The translations under genes were made by a program, and so were the position numbers. Shown here one piece after another: positions 7,263 through 14,729 of a stretch of DNA of 64,000 nucleotides. Source of the stretch: UBA11346 sp038060575 (GTDB lineage Bacteria > Planctomycetota > UBA11346); the NCBI GenBank assembly GCA_964652775.1, contig CAZZAM010000002.1:1-64000 (forward strand), in the 5' to 3' direction. Positions within the stretch are counted from its first letter, which is position 1, and each line of letters starts with the position of its first letter. The notes under the pieces are model-generated. The model made no database searches, was not told the origin of the DNA, and saw only the letters and a program-made list of their open reading frames with translations.

Positions 7263-8525
7263 TCAGCCGTAGCGCTTGAAGATGACCGAGGCGTTGTGTC
7301 CGCCAAAGCCGAGGTTGTTTGACAAAGCGTATTCGACCTGCGTTTTACGCGCCTGGTTAGGCACGTAGTCGAGGTCGCACTCGGGATCAGCAGTCTGATA
7401 GTTGATGGTCGGCGGGAGGACGCCGTCCTTCAGCGCCATGATCGACGCGATTGCTTCGATGCCACCGGCTGCGCCCAGGGTGTGACCGGTCATGCCCTTG
7501 GTCGAACTCATTGCGAGGCGCTTGGCGTGGGCGCCGAAGACCTGCTTCACGATCGCCGTTTCAGTCTTGTCGTTGAACTCGGTCGAGGTGCCATGGGCAT
7601 TGATGTAGCCCATCGCTTCGGGGGCGATGCCAGCATCAGCCAGGGCCATGCGCATGCACGCGCTACCGCCAGCGCCGGTCGGGTCGGGCGCGGTCTCGTG
7701 ATGCGCGTCGCCGGTGCAGCCGTAGCCGACGATTTCACCGTAGATGGTTGCGCCGCGCGCCTTGGCGTGCTCGAGCTCTTCCAAGATGAGGATGCCAGCA
7801 CCTTCGGCGATAACGAAGCCGTCGCGATCCTTGTCGAAGGGACGACTGGCGATCGCAGGGTTGTCGTTGCGTGTGGACAACGCACCGATCGAGTTGAAGC
7901 CGGACATGCCGAGATTGGTGATTGGCGCTTCGGCACCGCCACTAATCGCGACATCGCACTGACCGTGACGGATGTGATGGAAAGCAGCGCCGATGCAGTG
8001 CGATCCAGTGGCGCACGCGGTGGTGATCGCGTAGTTCGGGCCCTTGGCGCCATAGACGATCGACACATCACCGGCCGCCGAATCGACAATCATCTTCGGC
8101 ACCAGCATGGGCGAGACGCGCGACGGACCGCGTTGCATAAACGTGGTGTATTCTTCTTCGATCGTGGTCAGGCCACCAATGCCCGAGCCGACGATGGTGG
8201 CGACACGGAAGGGATCCTTCCACGCTGGCTTGCCATCTGCGCCCTTGGCAAAGTTAGCCATCGCCATGGCCTCTTCGGCGGCCTTGAGGGCCAGCAGCAC
8301 AAAACGATCTTTGCGCCGAACGATCCGCCGATCACCATTGCTGAGCGCGAGGTTATCGAGTGGAACCTGACCGGCGAACTTGGTTTTGTGGTTGGTGACA
8401 TCGATCAGCGTGATCGGGCCGATCCCATGACTCCCAGCCTGCAAAGCAGCCCAGTACGACGGCACGTCGACGCCGTTGCAGGCCAACGCGCCCATGCCAG
8501 TGATCACCACGCGACGTTGTGCCAT
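7263..8525 (-). CDS. fabF: 3-oxoacyl-ACP synthase II
   Basis: FabF condenses malonyl-ACP with acyl-ACP in fatty-acid elongation. The 420-residue protein is of normal length. The catalytic Cys (TTACATGSHC, Cys171) and both histidines (NAHGTST and GMTGHTLGAAGG) are present, giving the Cys-His-His triad of KAS II rather than KAS III. GGAG seven bases before the ATG supports the start. It lies between a normal acpP upstream and the serine-less ACP-like gene downstream, in one operon. A decarboxylating paralogue would lack the Cys, which is not the case here. Confidence 0.95.
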   Translation of the reverse strand: MAQRRVVITGMGALACNGVDVPSYWAALQAGSHGIGPITLIDVTNHKTKFAGQVPLDNLALSNGDRRIVRRKDRFVLLALKAAEEAMAMANFAKGADGKPAWKDPFRVATIVGSGIGGLTTIEEEYTTFMQRGPSRVSPMLVPKMIVDSAAGDVSIVYGAKGPNYAITTACATGSHCIGAAFHHIRHGQCDVAISGGAEAPITNLGMSGFNSIGALSTRNDNPAIASRPFDKDRDGFVIAEGAGILILEELEHAKARGATIYGEIVGYGCTGDAHHETAPDPTGAGGSACMRMALADAGIAPEAMGYINAHGTSTEFNDKTETAIVKQVFGAHAKRLAMSSTKGMTGHTLGAAGGIEAIASIMALKDGVLPPTINYQTADPECDLDYVPNQARKTQVEYALSNNLGFGGHNASVIFKRYG

Positions 8526-8561
8526 GCCAGAACTCCAGGCGTTGATGGCGAGACGGACCGG

Positions 8562-8807
8562 TTACTTCGCCCCGGCCACCTTCTCTTCAATGGCTTTGAC
8601 AATGTCACCAATGGTCTTGAGCGACTGCGCGCGCTCTTCCTCGATCTTCACGCCAAAGGCGTCTTCGAGATCCATGGTGATCTCGGCGACATCCAGGCTG
8701 TCCGCCCCGAGATCAGCGACCAGGTCGCTGGCATCGGTGATGGTTGCCTTATCGCGCGACAGACGGTCGGCGATGATGTCGATGATCTTGGTGCGAATCT
8801 CACTCAC
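8562..8807 (-). CDS. acpP: Acyl carrier protein
   Basis: This 81-residue carrier holds growing acyl chains on a phosphopantetheine arm attached to the Ser of the intact GADSLDVAEITMDLED motif. The frame runs further upstream, but a GTG at 8805-8807 with GGAG eight bases before it gives the normal ACP length and the usual VSEIRTKIIDIIADRL start, so GTG is chosen. It is the first gene of the acpP-fabF-ACP-like operon; the next start is 36 bases on. Confidence 0.95.
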   Translation of the reverse strand: MSEIRTKIIDIIADRLSRDKATITDASDLVADLGADSLDVAEITMDLEDAFGVKIEEERAQSLKTIGDIVKAIEEKVAGAK

Positions 8808-8970
8808 GGTATGTTCTCCAGATGACTCGGCCGTAGAAGGGTGCGGCAGTGTTATGGCAGCCACAGGGAGGTCAAGCCGGGGCATCAATGCGCCACGGAA
8901 TCCCTGTAGGTGGTTGGCCCTCAGGCACTACGATCGCAGCGCGACATGCGTGAATGCCATTGCCCCTTGG

Positions 8971-9092
8971 TCCGGAAGTCCGGAAGTCCGGAAGTCCGGA
9001 GGTCTCGCCACGCCGAGACACCGAGCGCTGACCGCTCTGAATTGGCTTTGCTTGGCTGGACTTCCGGACTTCCGGACTTCCGGACTTCCGGA
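8971..9092. repeat. Inverted tandem octamer repeat (TCCGGAAG)n
   Basis: The left arm has four tandem copies of TCCGGAAG (8971-9002, the last ending GG). The right arm has four copies of the complementary CTTCCGGA (9061-9092). Thirty bases of each arm (8971-9000 and 9063-9092) are perfectly complementary, with 62 bases between. It sits between acpP and the lipoprotein gene and ends seven bases before that gene's ATG, so it could act on its mRNA start. It looks like a dispersed hairpin element. Confidence 0.85.
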
Positions 9093-9098
9093 CTTCTC

Positions 9099-9626
9099 AT
9101 GCTGCTTTTCCTCGCCGGTTGCGGCGACCACCAGCCGCTGCCCCCACCGGGCGTGGGCAGTACCGTTGCTGTCCATATCTGGGATCCGGGTGCCAATGAA
9201 CCCACCGTGGTGGTGGCCGATCGCATTCGCCAAGAAGGCCTGCGCATCGAGCGGATGCTCCTGGATCAGGTCCGGGCTCGGGTTCTGTGGCCCAATCTCG
9301 ATTGCTCAGTGAGTTCGCCGAGTGGCTATTGGTCGACCAGCACCGGGCTGTTGACCCTCATAGATCCGGTGCACATCGCCGGCACCTATCAAGGCCACCC
9401 CATGTTGGGCGTCGCCACCAGCGCCAGCATGGCTCGCGATGGGCACACTATCGTACTCGAACATCTCGAGCTCTGGTACCAAGGCGACCTGTTGACCGCC
9501 CCAATCGCCGAACTGCGTCAGGAGCAGGGACTGGTTGCCCCACGCGGACTGACCCGGGAAACCTTGCCTGAAGAGATGCGCGCTGTCTTTGCTGCGCTGC
9601 CTGATCCGATGGCGATACCGAGATAG
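9099..9626 (+). CDS. Putative small lipoprotein
   Basis: The 175-residue frame begins MLLFLAGCGDHQ, with an LAGC lipobox so close to the start that the usual positive n-region is missing. The open frame continues upstream through the octamer repeat (reading SGLPDFRTSGLL), so either a TTG start upstream is used or the repeat has replaced the normal 5' end. The rest is a soluble domain with alternating hydrophobic strands (VAVHIWDPG, HTIVLEHLELWYQGD) and no motif I know. It would be lipid-anchored in a periplasm-facing membrane if exported. It is the only gene in this stretch on the plus strand. Confidence 0.6.
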   Translation: MLLFLAGCGDHQPLPPPGVGSTVAVHIWDPGANEPTVVVADRIRQEGLRIERMLLDQVRARVLWPNLDCSVSSPSGYWSTSTGLLTLIDPVHIAGTYQGHPMLGVATSASMARDGHTIVLEHLELWYQGDLLTAPIAELRQEQGLVAPRGLTRETLPEEMRAVFAALPDPMAIPR

Positions 9627-9642
9627 CAGCGCATGGCCACTT

Positions 9643-9744
9643 AGCTGCGAGCTACGAGCTTCGAGCTGCGAGTCTCGAACGCCGGGACGGACGCGGTTTG
9701 CCCACCATGCGAAACTCGCAGCTCGAAGCTCGTAGCTCGCAGCT
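9643..9744. repeat. AGCTNCG-heptamer hairpin element, copy 1
   Basis: Two 35-base arms (9643-9677 and 9710-9744) are complementary at 34 positions around a 32-base loop containing GTTTGCCCACCATG. Each arm consists of tandem heptamers AGCTGCG, AGCTACG, AGCTTCG, AGCTGCG, AGTCTCG. Flanks GCCACTT and CAGTGGC extend the symmetry. An inverted copy with the same loop sequence lies on the other side of rnpB. The structure suits a REP- or MITE-like palindromic repeat. Confidence 0.85.
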
Positions 9745-9759
9745 TCAGTGGCAATTAAG

Positions 9760-9791
9760 CACAAAACCCCGCCTTTCAGCGGGGTTTTGTG
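9760..9791 (-). terminator. rnpB terminator
   Basis: A perfect 13-bp stem (CACAAAACCCCGC at 9760-9772 with its complement at 9779-9791) encloses a 6-base loop. It lies directly after the 3' end of RNase P RNA on the minus strand. The stem itself ends in GGGGTTTTGTG on the minus strand, giving the T-rich strand of an intrinsic terminator. It could also work for the lipoprotein gene from the other side. Confidence 0.8.
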
Positions 9792-9794
9792 GTC

Positions 9795-10185
9795 GCGGTG
9801 ACGCCTCTAAGCCGGGTTCTGTTTTTCAGACAGTCATTTATCTCGCGACCGACGTTGCCGCCGGCCATCTAGCGCCGTCATTGTGCCTCGGACGGTGCGG
9901 GCAGCACCTCGACACATTCGCGGCTTGCTCCTGATGGGGTTTGCCGTGCCGGTTACCTCGCGGCTCCCGCGGTGAGCTCTTACCTCACCGTTTCACCCTG
10001 ACCGCAGCGTCTTGCGACGATGTGGCGGTTTGTTTTCTGTTGCACTGTCCCTATCCCCCCGCGACGAGAGACGGTCGCATTTGGCGACCACCATGCCCTG
10101 GAGAGCCCGGACTTTCCTCGCGCCCTGCGACCCGGTTGCCCGGGGAGGCAGGGCACGCGACTGCCCAGCGCGGTGGGGACCGTAG
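9795..10185 (-). ncRNA. rnpB: RNase P RNA, bacterial type A
   Basis: Read on the minus strand, this region has the hallmark conserved elements of RNase P RNA: GAGGAAAGTCCGGGC (plus-strand 10105-10119) near the 5' end, GGTAAGAGCTCACCG and GAGGTAACCGGCACGGCAAAC in the middle, and ACAGAACCCGGCTTA (near 9808-9822) near the 3' end. The RNA cleaves the 5' leaders of tRNA precursors. The ends are approximate: the 3' end is set by the terminator hairpin and the 5' end is placed some 65 bases upstream of the GAGGAAAGTCC element. Hairpin elements flank it on both sides. Confidence 0.95.
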
Positions 10186-10211
10186 CAGGGGAAATTGCCC
10201 CAGCTACGGGG

Positions 10212-10309
10212 AATTGCCACGGCTGCGAGCTGCGAGTCTCGCATGGTGGGCAAACATCGCCTGTCCCGAGTCTCGAAACTCGAAGCTCGTAGCTCGCAGC
10301 TCGTAGCTC
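10212..10309. repeat. AGCTNCG-heptamer hairpin element, copy 2 (inverted)
   Basis: This copy is inverted relative to copy 1. It starts with AATTGCCAC, the same end motif as copy 1 read backwards. It has heptamer arms at 10222-10241 and around 10274-10309, and a loop with CATGGTGGGCAAAC, the complement of copy 1's loop motif. The arms are less symmetrical. It ends just before the rmlA start. Together the two copies bracket rnpB. Confidence 0.75.
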
Positions 10310-10324
10310 TGTATGTTCCCACCC

Positions 10325-11194
10325 ATGAAGGGCATCATCCTCGCCGGCGGCGCCGGTACTCGATTGCATCCGCTCACCGTCGCAATCAGCAAGCAACTGC
10401 TGCCGGTTTATGACAAGCCGATGATCTACTACCCGCTGAGCGTACTCATGCTCGCGGGCATTCGTGACATTCTGCTCATCTCGACGCCGCACGATCTGCC
10501 GTTGTTTCGTCGCGCACTCGGCGATGGCTCAACGTGGGGCATCAAAATCTCATACGCCGAACAGGCGAAGCCGGACGGACTTGCTCAGGCGTTTACGATC
10601 GGCCAAACATTTCTCGCTGGATCTTCAGTCGCTTTGGTGCTGGGTGACAATCTGTTCTACGGTGAGGGTCTGACTCGCTTGCTGCGCGACGCCGCTGCCA
10701 TCCAAAGTGGTGGCCGCATCTTCGCCTGCCGGGTCAAAGATCCCGAACGCTATGGCGTCGTCACCTTCGATGCGGCTGGCAATGCCGTGTCGCTGGAAGA
10801 AAAACCCGCCAAGCCCAAGAGCCATTGGGCCGTCCCCGGCCTCTACTTTTACGGTCCCGAAGTCTGCGCCGAAGCCGCACGTCTGAAACCCAGCGCGCGT
10901 GGCGAGTACGAGATCACTGACCTCAATCGGGTTTTCCTAGAACGTGGCGAACTCGCCGTCACCGCGATCGGTCGCGGCATCGCCTGGCTTGATACCGGCA
11001 CCCACGAAAGCCTGCTCGACGCTGGCAACTTGGTCGCTGCGGTTCAGGAACGCCAGGGCCTCGCCATCGGATGCCTGGAAGAAATCGCCTGGCGCAGCCG
11101 CTGGATCGATGACACGCAACTTACGGCCGCTGCCGGAGCGATGGGCAAGAGTACCTACGCGGCGTATCTGCAGGGGTTGTTGAACGACCGGTGA
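10325..11194 (+). CDS. rmlA: Glucose-1-phosphate thymidylyltransferase
   Basis: RmlA joins dTTP and glucose-1-phosphate to give dTDP-glucose, the entry step to dTDP-deoxysugars. The 289-residue protein has GGAGTRLHPLT (nucleotide loop), ALVLGDNLFYG, SLEEKPAKPKS, GLYFYG and WLDTGTHESLLDAGN, all family hallmarks. The ATG at 10325 (MKGIILAGG) is the family's usual start; an ATG four codons earlier is also possible. rmlB, C and D are not in the window, so it may feed the amino-sugar genes near 56 kb or genes elsewhere. The hairpin element lies directly upstream, leaving little room for a promoter. Confidence 0.94.
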   Translation: MKGIILAGGAGTRLHPLTVAISKQLLPVYDKPMIYYPLSVLMLAGIRDILLISTPHDLPLFRRALGDGSTWGIKISYAEQAKPDGLAQAFTIGQTFLAGSSVALVLGDNLFYGEGLTRLLRDAAAIQSGGRIFACRVKDPERYGVVTFDAAGNAVSLEEKPAKPKSHWAVPGLYFYGPEVCAEAARLKPSARGEYEITDLNRVFLERGELAVTAIGRGIAWLDTGTHESLLDAGNLVAAVQERQGLAIGCLEEIAWRSRWIDDTQLTAAAGAMGKSTYAAYLQGLLNDR

Positions 11195-11203
11195 CGAGCG
11201 ATG

Positions 11204-11545
11204 TCAGCCGTTCACTTCGATTAAGGGCTCATCGCCAGCAAGCCAGGTCCGTAACGATGGCGCGTGTCGTTCGATGAGCATTCGTAAGGCCGCGTTGCTG
11301 GTGTTTCCACACGTAAGCCAAATCACGCGTGGTGGCGCTCCACGTTGTTCAAGAAGGTAACGAAAATCGGCATCCTTGGTCAGAACCACGGCGTCTGCTG
11401 CTCTGGCAGCGAGAAAAATGTCGGTGTCGCTAGCGTCCCGTAATCCTAATTCACGTAAACTGTGTGCTGGAACACCCAAAACACCTGGCAACCAACCTGC
11501 AATCGCTGGGGAAAGCTGGGCGTCAACCCACAGTGCTTTGGGCAT
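11204..11545 (-). CDS. DUF5615-type PIN-like toxin
   Basis: The 113-residue protein fits the DUF5615 group of PIN-like putative RNases: an early Asp (ALWVDAQLSPAIAGWL), the HSLRELGLRDASDTDIF block, and VLTKDADFRYLLEQ. These acidic positions would hold metal for RNA cleavage. It starts 6 bases after the DUF433 gene, the usual partner in this toxin-antitoxin type, and the two should be co-transcribed. The function is inferred from family and pairing. Confidence 0.8.
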   Translation of the reverse strand: MPKALWVDAQLSPAIAGWLPGVLGVPAHSLRELGLRDASDTDIFLAARAADAVVLTKDADFRYLLEQRGAPPRVIWLTCGNTSNAALRMLIERHAPSLRTWLAGDEPLIEVNG

Positions 11546-11551
11546 GCCGGT

Positions 11552-11782
11552 TCAGGCAGCGAGTACAGGATGATCGCTCAGACGTCGAGCATAGTGCAAG
11601 GCAGCAACGATGTCTTCGCGCTGGAGATCCGGCAGTTCGACGAGGATCTGGTCGTGCGTCAGGCCAGCAGCCAGCAAATCCAGTACATCAACCACGCGAA
11701 TGCGCATGCCACGGATACACGGGCGGCCGCCACACTGACCGGGCGTACACGTGATACGAGATAGTAAGGCGGCGGAATCCAT
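11552..11782 (-). CDS. DUF433 antitoxin
   Basis: This 76-residue protein has the DUF433 helix-turn-helix pattern: ITCTPGQCGGRPCIRGMRIRV, LLAAGLTHDQILVELPDL and REDIVAALHYA. DUF433 proteins usually act as DNA-binding antitoxins for DUF5615 toxins, and the toxin gene follows directly. It is the first gene of the pair and probably represses the operon. It diverges from cysD. Confidence 0.82.
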   Translation of the reverse strand: MDSAALLSRITCTPGQCGGRPCIRGMRIRVVDVLDLLAAGLTHDQILVELPDLQREDIVAALHYARRLSDHPVLAA

Positions 11783-11896
11783 GGCGACTGGGGACCCAGG
11801 CTATCCAAACAGCACTCCAAGGGAACTGACGAATTGGGCCGCCCCCATTGCCCACCCCCCCGACTCGACTACCTTCCGCGCCCCACGGCCCCGCGC

Positions 11897-12817
11897 ATGA
11901 GTGATCCCGCATCAGCCTTTGCGATCAACCATCTCCGCCAACTTGAGGCGGAGAGCATCCACATCATTCGTGAAGTGGCGGCCGAGTTCCAGAACCCAGT
12001 GATGATGTACTCGGTCGGCAAGGACAGCGGCGTCATGCTGCACCTGGCCAAGAAGGCCTTCGCGCCGGCGCCGATCCCATTCCCCCTCCTGCACGTCGAC
12101 ACGACCTGGAAGTTCCAAGACATGTACCGCTTCCGTGACGCCACCGTCGCGGCTTACGGCTGCAAGCTCCTCGTGCACATCAATCCGGACGGCATTCGTG
12201 ACGGGGTCAACCCGTTCACCTCCGGCAGTCAGGTCCACACCCGCGTGATGAAGACCGAGGGACTCAAGCAGGCCCTCGATTTGTACCACGTTGATGCTGC
12301 GTTCGGCGGCGCGCGCCGCGACGAAGAGAAGAGCCGCGCCAAGGAACGCATCTTCAGTTTCCGCGATCGCCACCATCAGTGGGATCCCAAGGTCCAGCGC
12401 CCCGAGTTGTGGTCGAACTACAACACCAAGGTCCGTCAGGGTGAAAGCATCCGCGTGTTCCCGCTGTCGAACTGGACTGAACTGGACGTGTGGTTGTACA
12501 CACTGCTGGAAAAACTCCCGATCGTACCGCTCTATCTCGCCAAAATGCGTCCGGTCGTGAAACGCGGTTCCAATTTGATCATGGTCGATGACGCGCGCAT
12601 GCCACTGCAACCGGGTGAAAAACCCGAAATGCGTATGGTCCGCTTCCGCACCCTCGGCTGCTATCCGCTCTCCGGCGCAGTTGAGTCGACAGCCGAAACA
12701 CTGGAAGCCGTCATCGAAGAGATGTTGATCTCACGCACATCCGAGCGCCAAGGCCGCGTCATCGATCACGACGAAGCCGGATCGATGGAAGTGAAGAAGC
12801 GCGAGGGATATTTCTGA
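11897..12817 (+). CDS. cysD: Sulfate adenylyltransferase subunit 2
   Basis: CysD is the catalytic subunit that makes adenosine 5'-phosphosulfate (APS) from sulfate and ATP, driven by GTP hydrolysis in CysN. The 306-residue product has the PP-loop YSVGKDSGVMLHLAKKAF, LLHVDTTWKF, FGGARRDEEKSRAKERIFS and the C-terminal RTLGCYPLSGAVES. The ATG at 11897 gives the family start; the longer frame adds a Pro-rich lead unlike any CysD. It is followed after 1 base by cysNC, forming a sulfate-activation operon. Confidence 0.95.
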   Translation: MSDPASAFAINHLRQLEAESIHIIREVAAEFQNPVMMYSVGKDSGVMLHLAKKAFAPAPIPFPLLHVDTTWKFQDMYRFRDATVAAYGCKLLVHINPDGIRDGVNPFTSGSQVHTRVMKTEGLKQALDLYHVDAAFGGARRDEEKSRAKERIFSFRDRHHQWDPKVQRPELWSNYNTKVRQGESIRVFPLSNWTELDVWLYTLLEKLPIVPLYLAKMRPVVKRGSNLIMVDDARMPLQPGEKPEMRMVRFRTLGCYPLSGAVESTAETLEAVIEEMLISRTSERQGRVIDHDEAGSMEVKKREGYF

Positions 12818-12818
12818 T

Positions 12819-14702
12819 ATGAGCGCTGTCCTCTCCGAGTGGATCACGAGTCACCAGTCCAAAGACCTACTAAGGTTCCTGACCTGTGGCAGCGTCGATG
12901 ACGGCAAGAGCACGCTGATCGGCCGACTACTCTACGACACCGATCTCGTGCCCGATGATCAACTCGCGGCGGTGAAAAAAGATTCTGAGCGTCACGGCAC
13001 GACCGGCAAAGGCGTCATCGACCTCGCACTGCTGACTGACGGCCTGAAAGCCGAGCGCGAGCAGGGCATCACGATCGACGTTGCCTACCGCTATTTCAGC
13101 ACCGCGAAGCGCAAGTTCATCATCGCCGACTGCCCCGGGCACGCACAGTACACGCGCAACATGGCGACTGGCGCCAGCACCTGCCAACTCGCGGTGATTC
13201 TGGTCGATGCGCGCTATGGCGTGCAAGAACAGACCCGCCGGCACGCGTTCATCGTCGGCCTGCTTGGCATCCGCCACGTCGTCGTCGCGATCAACAAAAT
13301 GGATCTGGTCGCGTGGGATCCGGCGATCTTCGCGCGCATCCGTGACGAGATGTCCGTCTTCGCCAGTCGCGTGAACCTGCCTGATCTGGCGTTCATCCCG
13401 ATGTCCGCGCTGACTGGCGACAACGTCGTCCATCGCGGCACCGCTTCGCCGTGGTACACCGGCCCGACGTTGCTTGAGCATCTTGAGTCCGTGCCGATCG
13501 GCAGCGATCGCAACCTGACCGACTTTCGCTTTCCGGTGCAACTCGCGCTGCGCCCGAACCTCGACTTCCGCGGCTTCGCCGGAACCGTAGTCAGCGGCGT
13601 CGTCCGCGTCGGCGATGAAGTCGCCAATCTGCCGTCGCGTCGGCGCTCGCGCGTGAAATCGATTTTGGTTGCTGGCGAACCAGCCCAGCTCGCGTTCGCA
13701 CCGCAGTCAGCCATCCTGACCCTTGAAGACGAAATCGATTGCTCGCGCGGCGATCTGCTCGCGCATCCTGATCAGTTGCCGCCACTGGTCAGCCGCGCCG
13801 AAGCGATGCTGGTATGGATGCACGAAGAACCGCTCGCGGTCGGCCGCAGCTACTGGGTGCGCACACCGTACGGCTACGTCCCCGGCACCGTGTCGCGGAT
13901 TCAACACGCCGTCGACGTCAACACACTGGACCATCAAACCGCGACCACGGTCGGATTGAACGCGATCGCCAAGGTCACCCTCGAACTCTCGCGTCCGATT
14001 CCGGTCGATGCATATGTCCACAATCGTGCAACCGGTTCGTTCGTCCTCGTCGATCGCACGAACAACGCCACGGTTGCGGCGGGCATGCTCGCCGCCGTCG
14101 AAACGCCGGACCAAACCGCAGCACTCGCACATCCGCTGAGTACGCGCGGGAGCGTGATCTGGATCACCGGGCTGCCCGCCGCTGGCAAGACGACGCTCGC
14201 CCGCGAGCTGGAGCGCCGCTTCGTTCTCGACGGTCGTTTCGTTTGCGTCCTCGATGGAGACGAAGTCCGCAAAACTCTCAGCAGCGATCTCGGCTTCTCG
14301 GCCGCTGAGCGGAGCGAACACCTCCGCCGCGTTGGCGCGGTTGCCTGTTTGATGGCCGACGCCGGTGCGATCGCCATCGTCGCCTGCGTCTCGCCGTATC
14401 GTGCTGATCGCACCGCTGCGCGCACCGCCGCTGGTGACCATCCGTTTGTTGAGGTCTACCTCGCAACCCCGCTTAGCGAATGCGAACGCCGCGATCCCAA
14501 GGGCCTCTACGCACGCGGCCGCAGCGGCGCCGCCAAGAACGTCACCGGACTCGACGGCCCTTACGAAGCACCCGAGTCGCCCAATGTGCGCCTCGACACC
14601 ACCGCACGCTCGGTTGATGACTGCACTCGCGCCGTCATGGCCGAGCTCAGCAAGCAACAATTAGCGCATTATCCAGCTGAAGGCGGCGGCTCAGGAATTT
14701 GA
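12819..14702 (+). CDS. cysNC: Bifunctional sulfate adenylyltransferase subunit 1/APS kinase
   Basis: The 627-residue fusion joins a CysN GTPase (about residues 1-435) to an APS kinase CysC (about 440-620), as in NodQ. The GTPase shows CGSVDDGKSTLIGRLLYDT, DCPGHAQYTRNMATG and NKMDL, then elongation-factor-type beta-barrels. The kinase has the P-loop GLPAAGKTTLARELE, LDGDEVRKTLSSDLGFS and a KNVTGLDGPYEAPE motif. With CysD it would carry sulfate to PAPS. PAPS could serve cysteine synthesis or sulfation of polysaccharides; no sulfotransferase is seen in the window. Confidence 0.95.
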   Translation: MSAVLSEWITSHQSKDLLRFLTCGSVDDGKSTLIGRLLYDTDLVPDDQLAAVKKDSERHGTTGKGVIDLALLTDGLKAEREQGITIDVAYRYFSTAKRKFIIADCPGHAQYTRNMATGASTCQLAVILVDARYGVQEQTRRHAFIVGLLGIRHVVVAINKMDLVAWDPAIFARIRDEMSVFASRVNLPDLAFIPMSALTGDNVVHRGTASPWYTGPTLLEHLESVPIGSDRNLTDFRFPVQLALRPNLDFRGFAGTVVSGVVRVGDEVANLPSRRRSRVKSILVAGEPAQLAFAPQSAILTLEDEIDCSRGDLLAHPDQLPPLVSRAEAMLVWMHEEPLAVGRSYWVRTPYGYVPGTVSRIQHAVDVNTLDHQTATTVGLNAIAKVTLELSRPIPVDAYVHNRATGSFVLVDRTNNATVAAGMLAAVETPDQTAALAHPLSTRGSVIWITGLPAAGKTTLARELERRFVLDGRFVCVLDGDEVRKTLSSDLGFSAAERSEHLRRVGAVACLMADAGAIAIVACVSPYRADRTAARTAAGDHPFVEVYLATPLSECERRDPKGLYARGRSGAAKNVTGLDGPYEAPESPNVRLDTTARSVDDCTRAVMAELSKQQLAHYPAEGGGSGI

Positions 14703-14704
14703 AC

Positions 14705-14729
14705 GCCGTGAACCCAACGTGGTCACGGC
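14705..14729. terminator. Weak hairpin between convergent genes
   Basis: GCCGTGA (14705-14711) pairs with TCACGGC (14723-14729) around an 11-base loop. It lies just after the cysNC stop and overlaps the stop of the GH9-like gene. The stem is 7 bp with no T-run, so it is only a candidate. Confidence 0.3.

Noticed and set aside
7482..8825. 447-residue plus-strand open frame opposite fabF and acpP
   Set aside because: It is antisense to two clear fatty-acid genes, lacks recognisable motifs, and is a GC-bias shadow.
9690..9934. 78-residue plus-strand frame over the 3' end of rnpB
   Set aside because: The region is RNase P RNA on the other strand plus a hairpin element; coding is unlikely.
13707..14660. 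317-residue minus-strand frame opposite cysNC
   Set aside because: The plus strand has a complete CysN-CysC with all motifs; the antisense product has no domain pattern.
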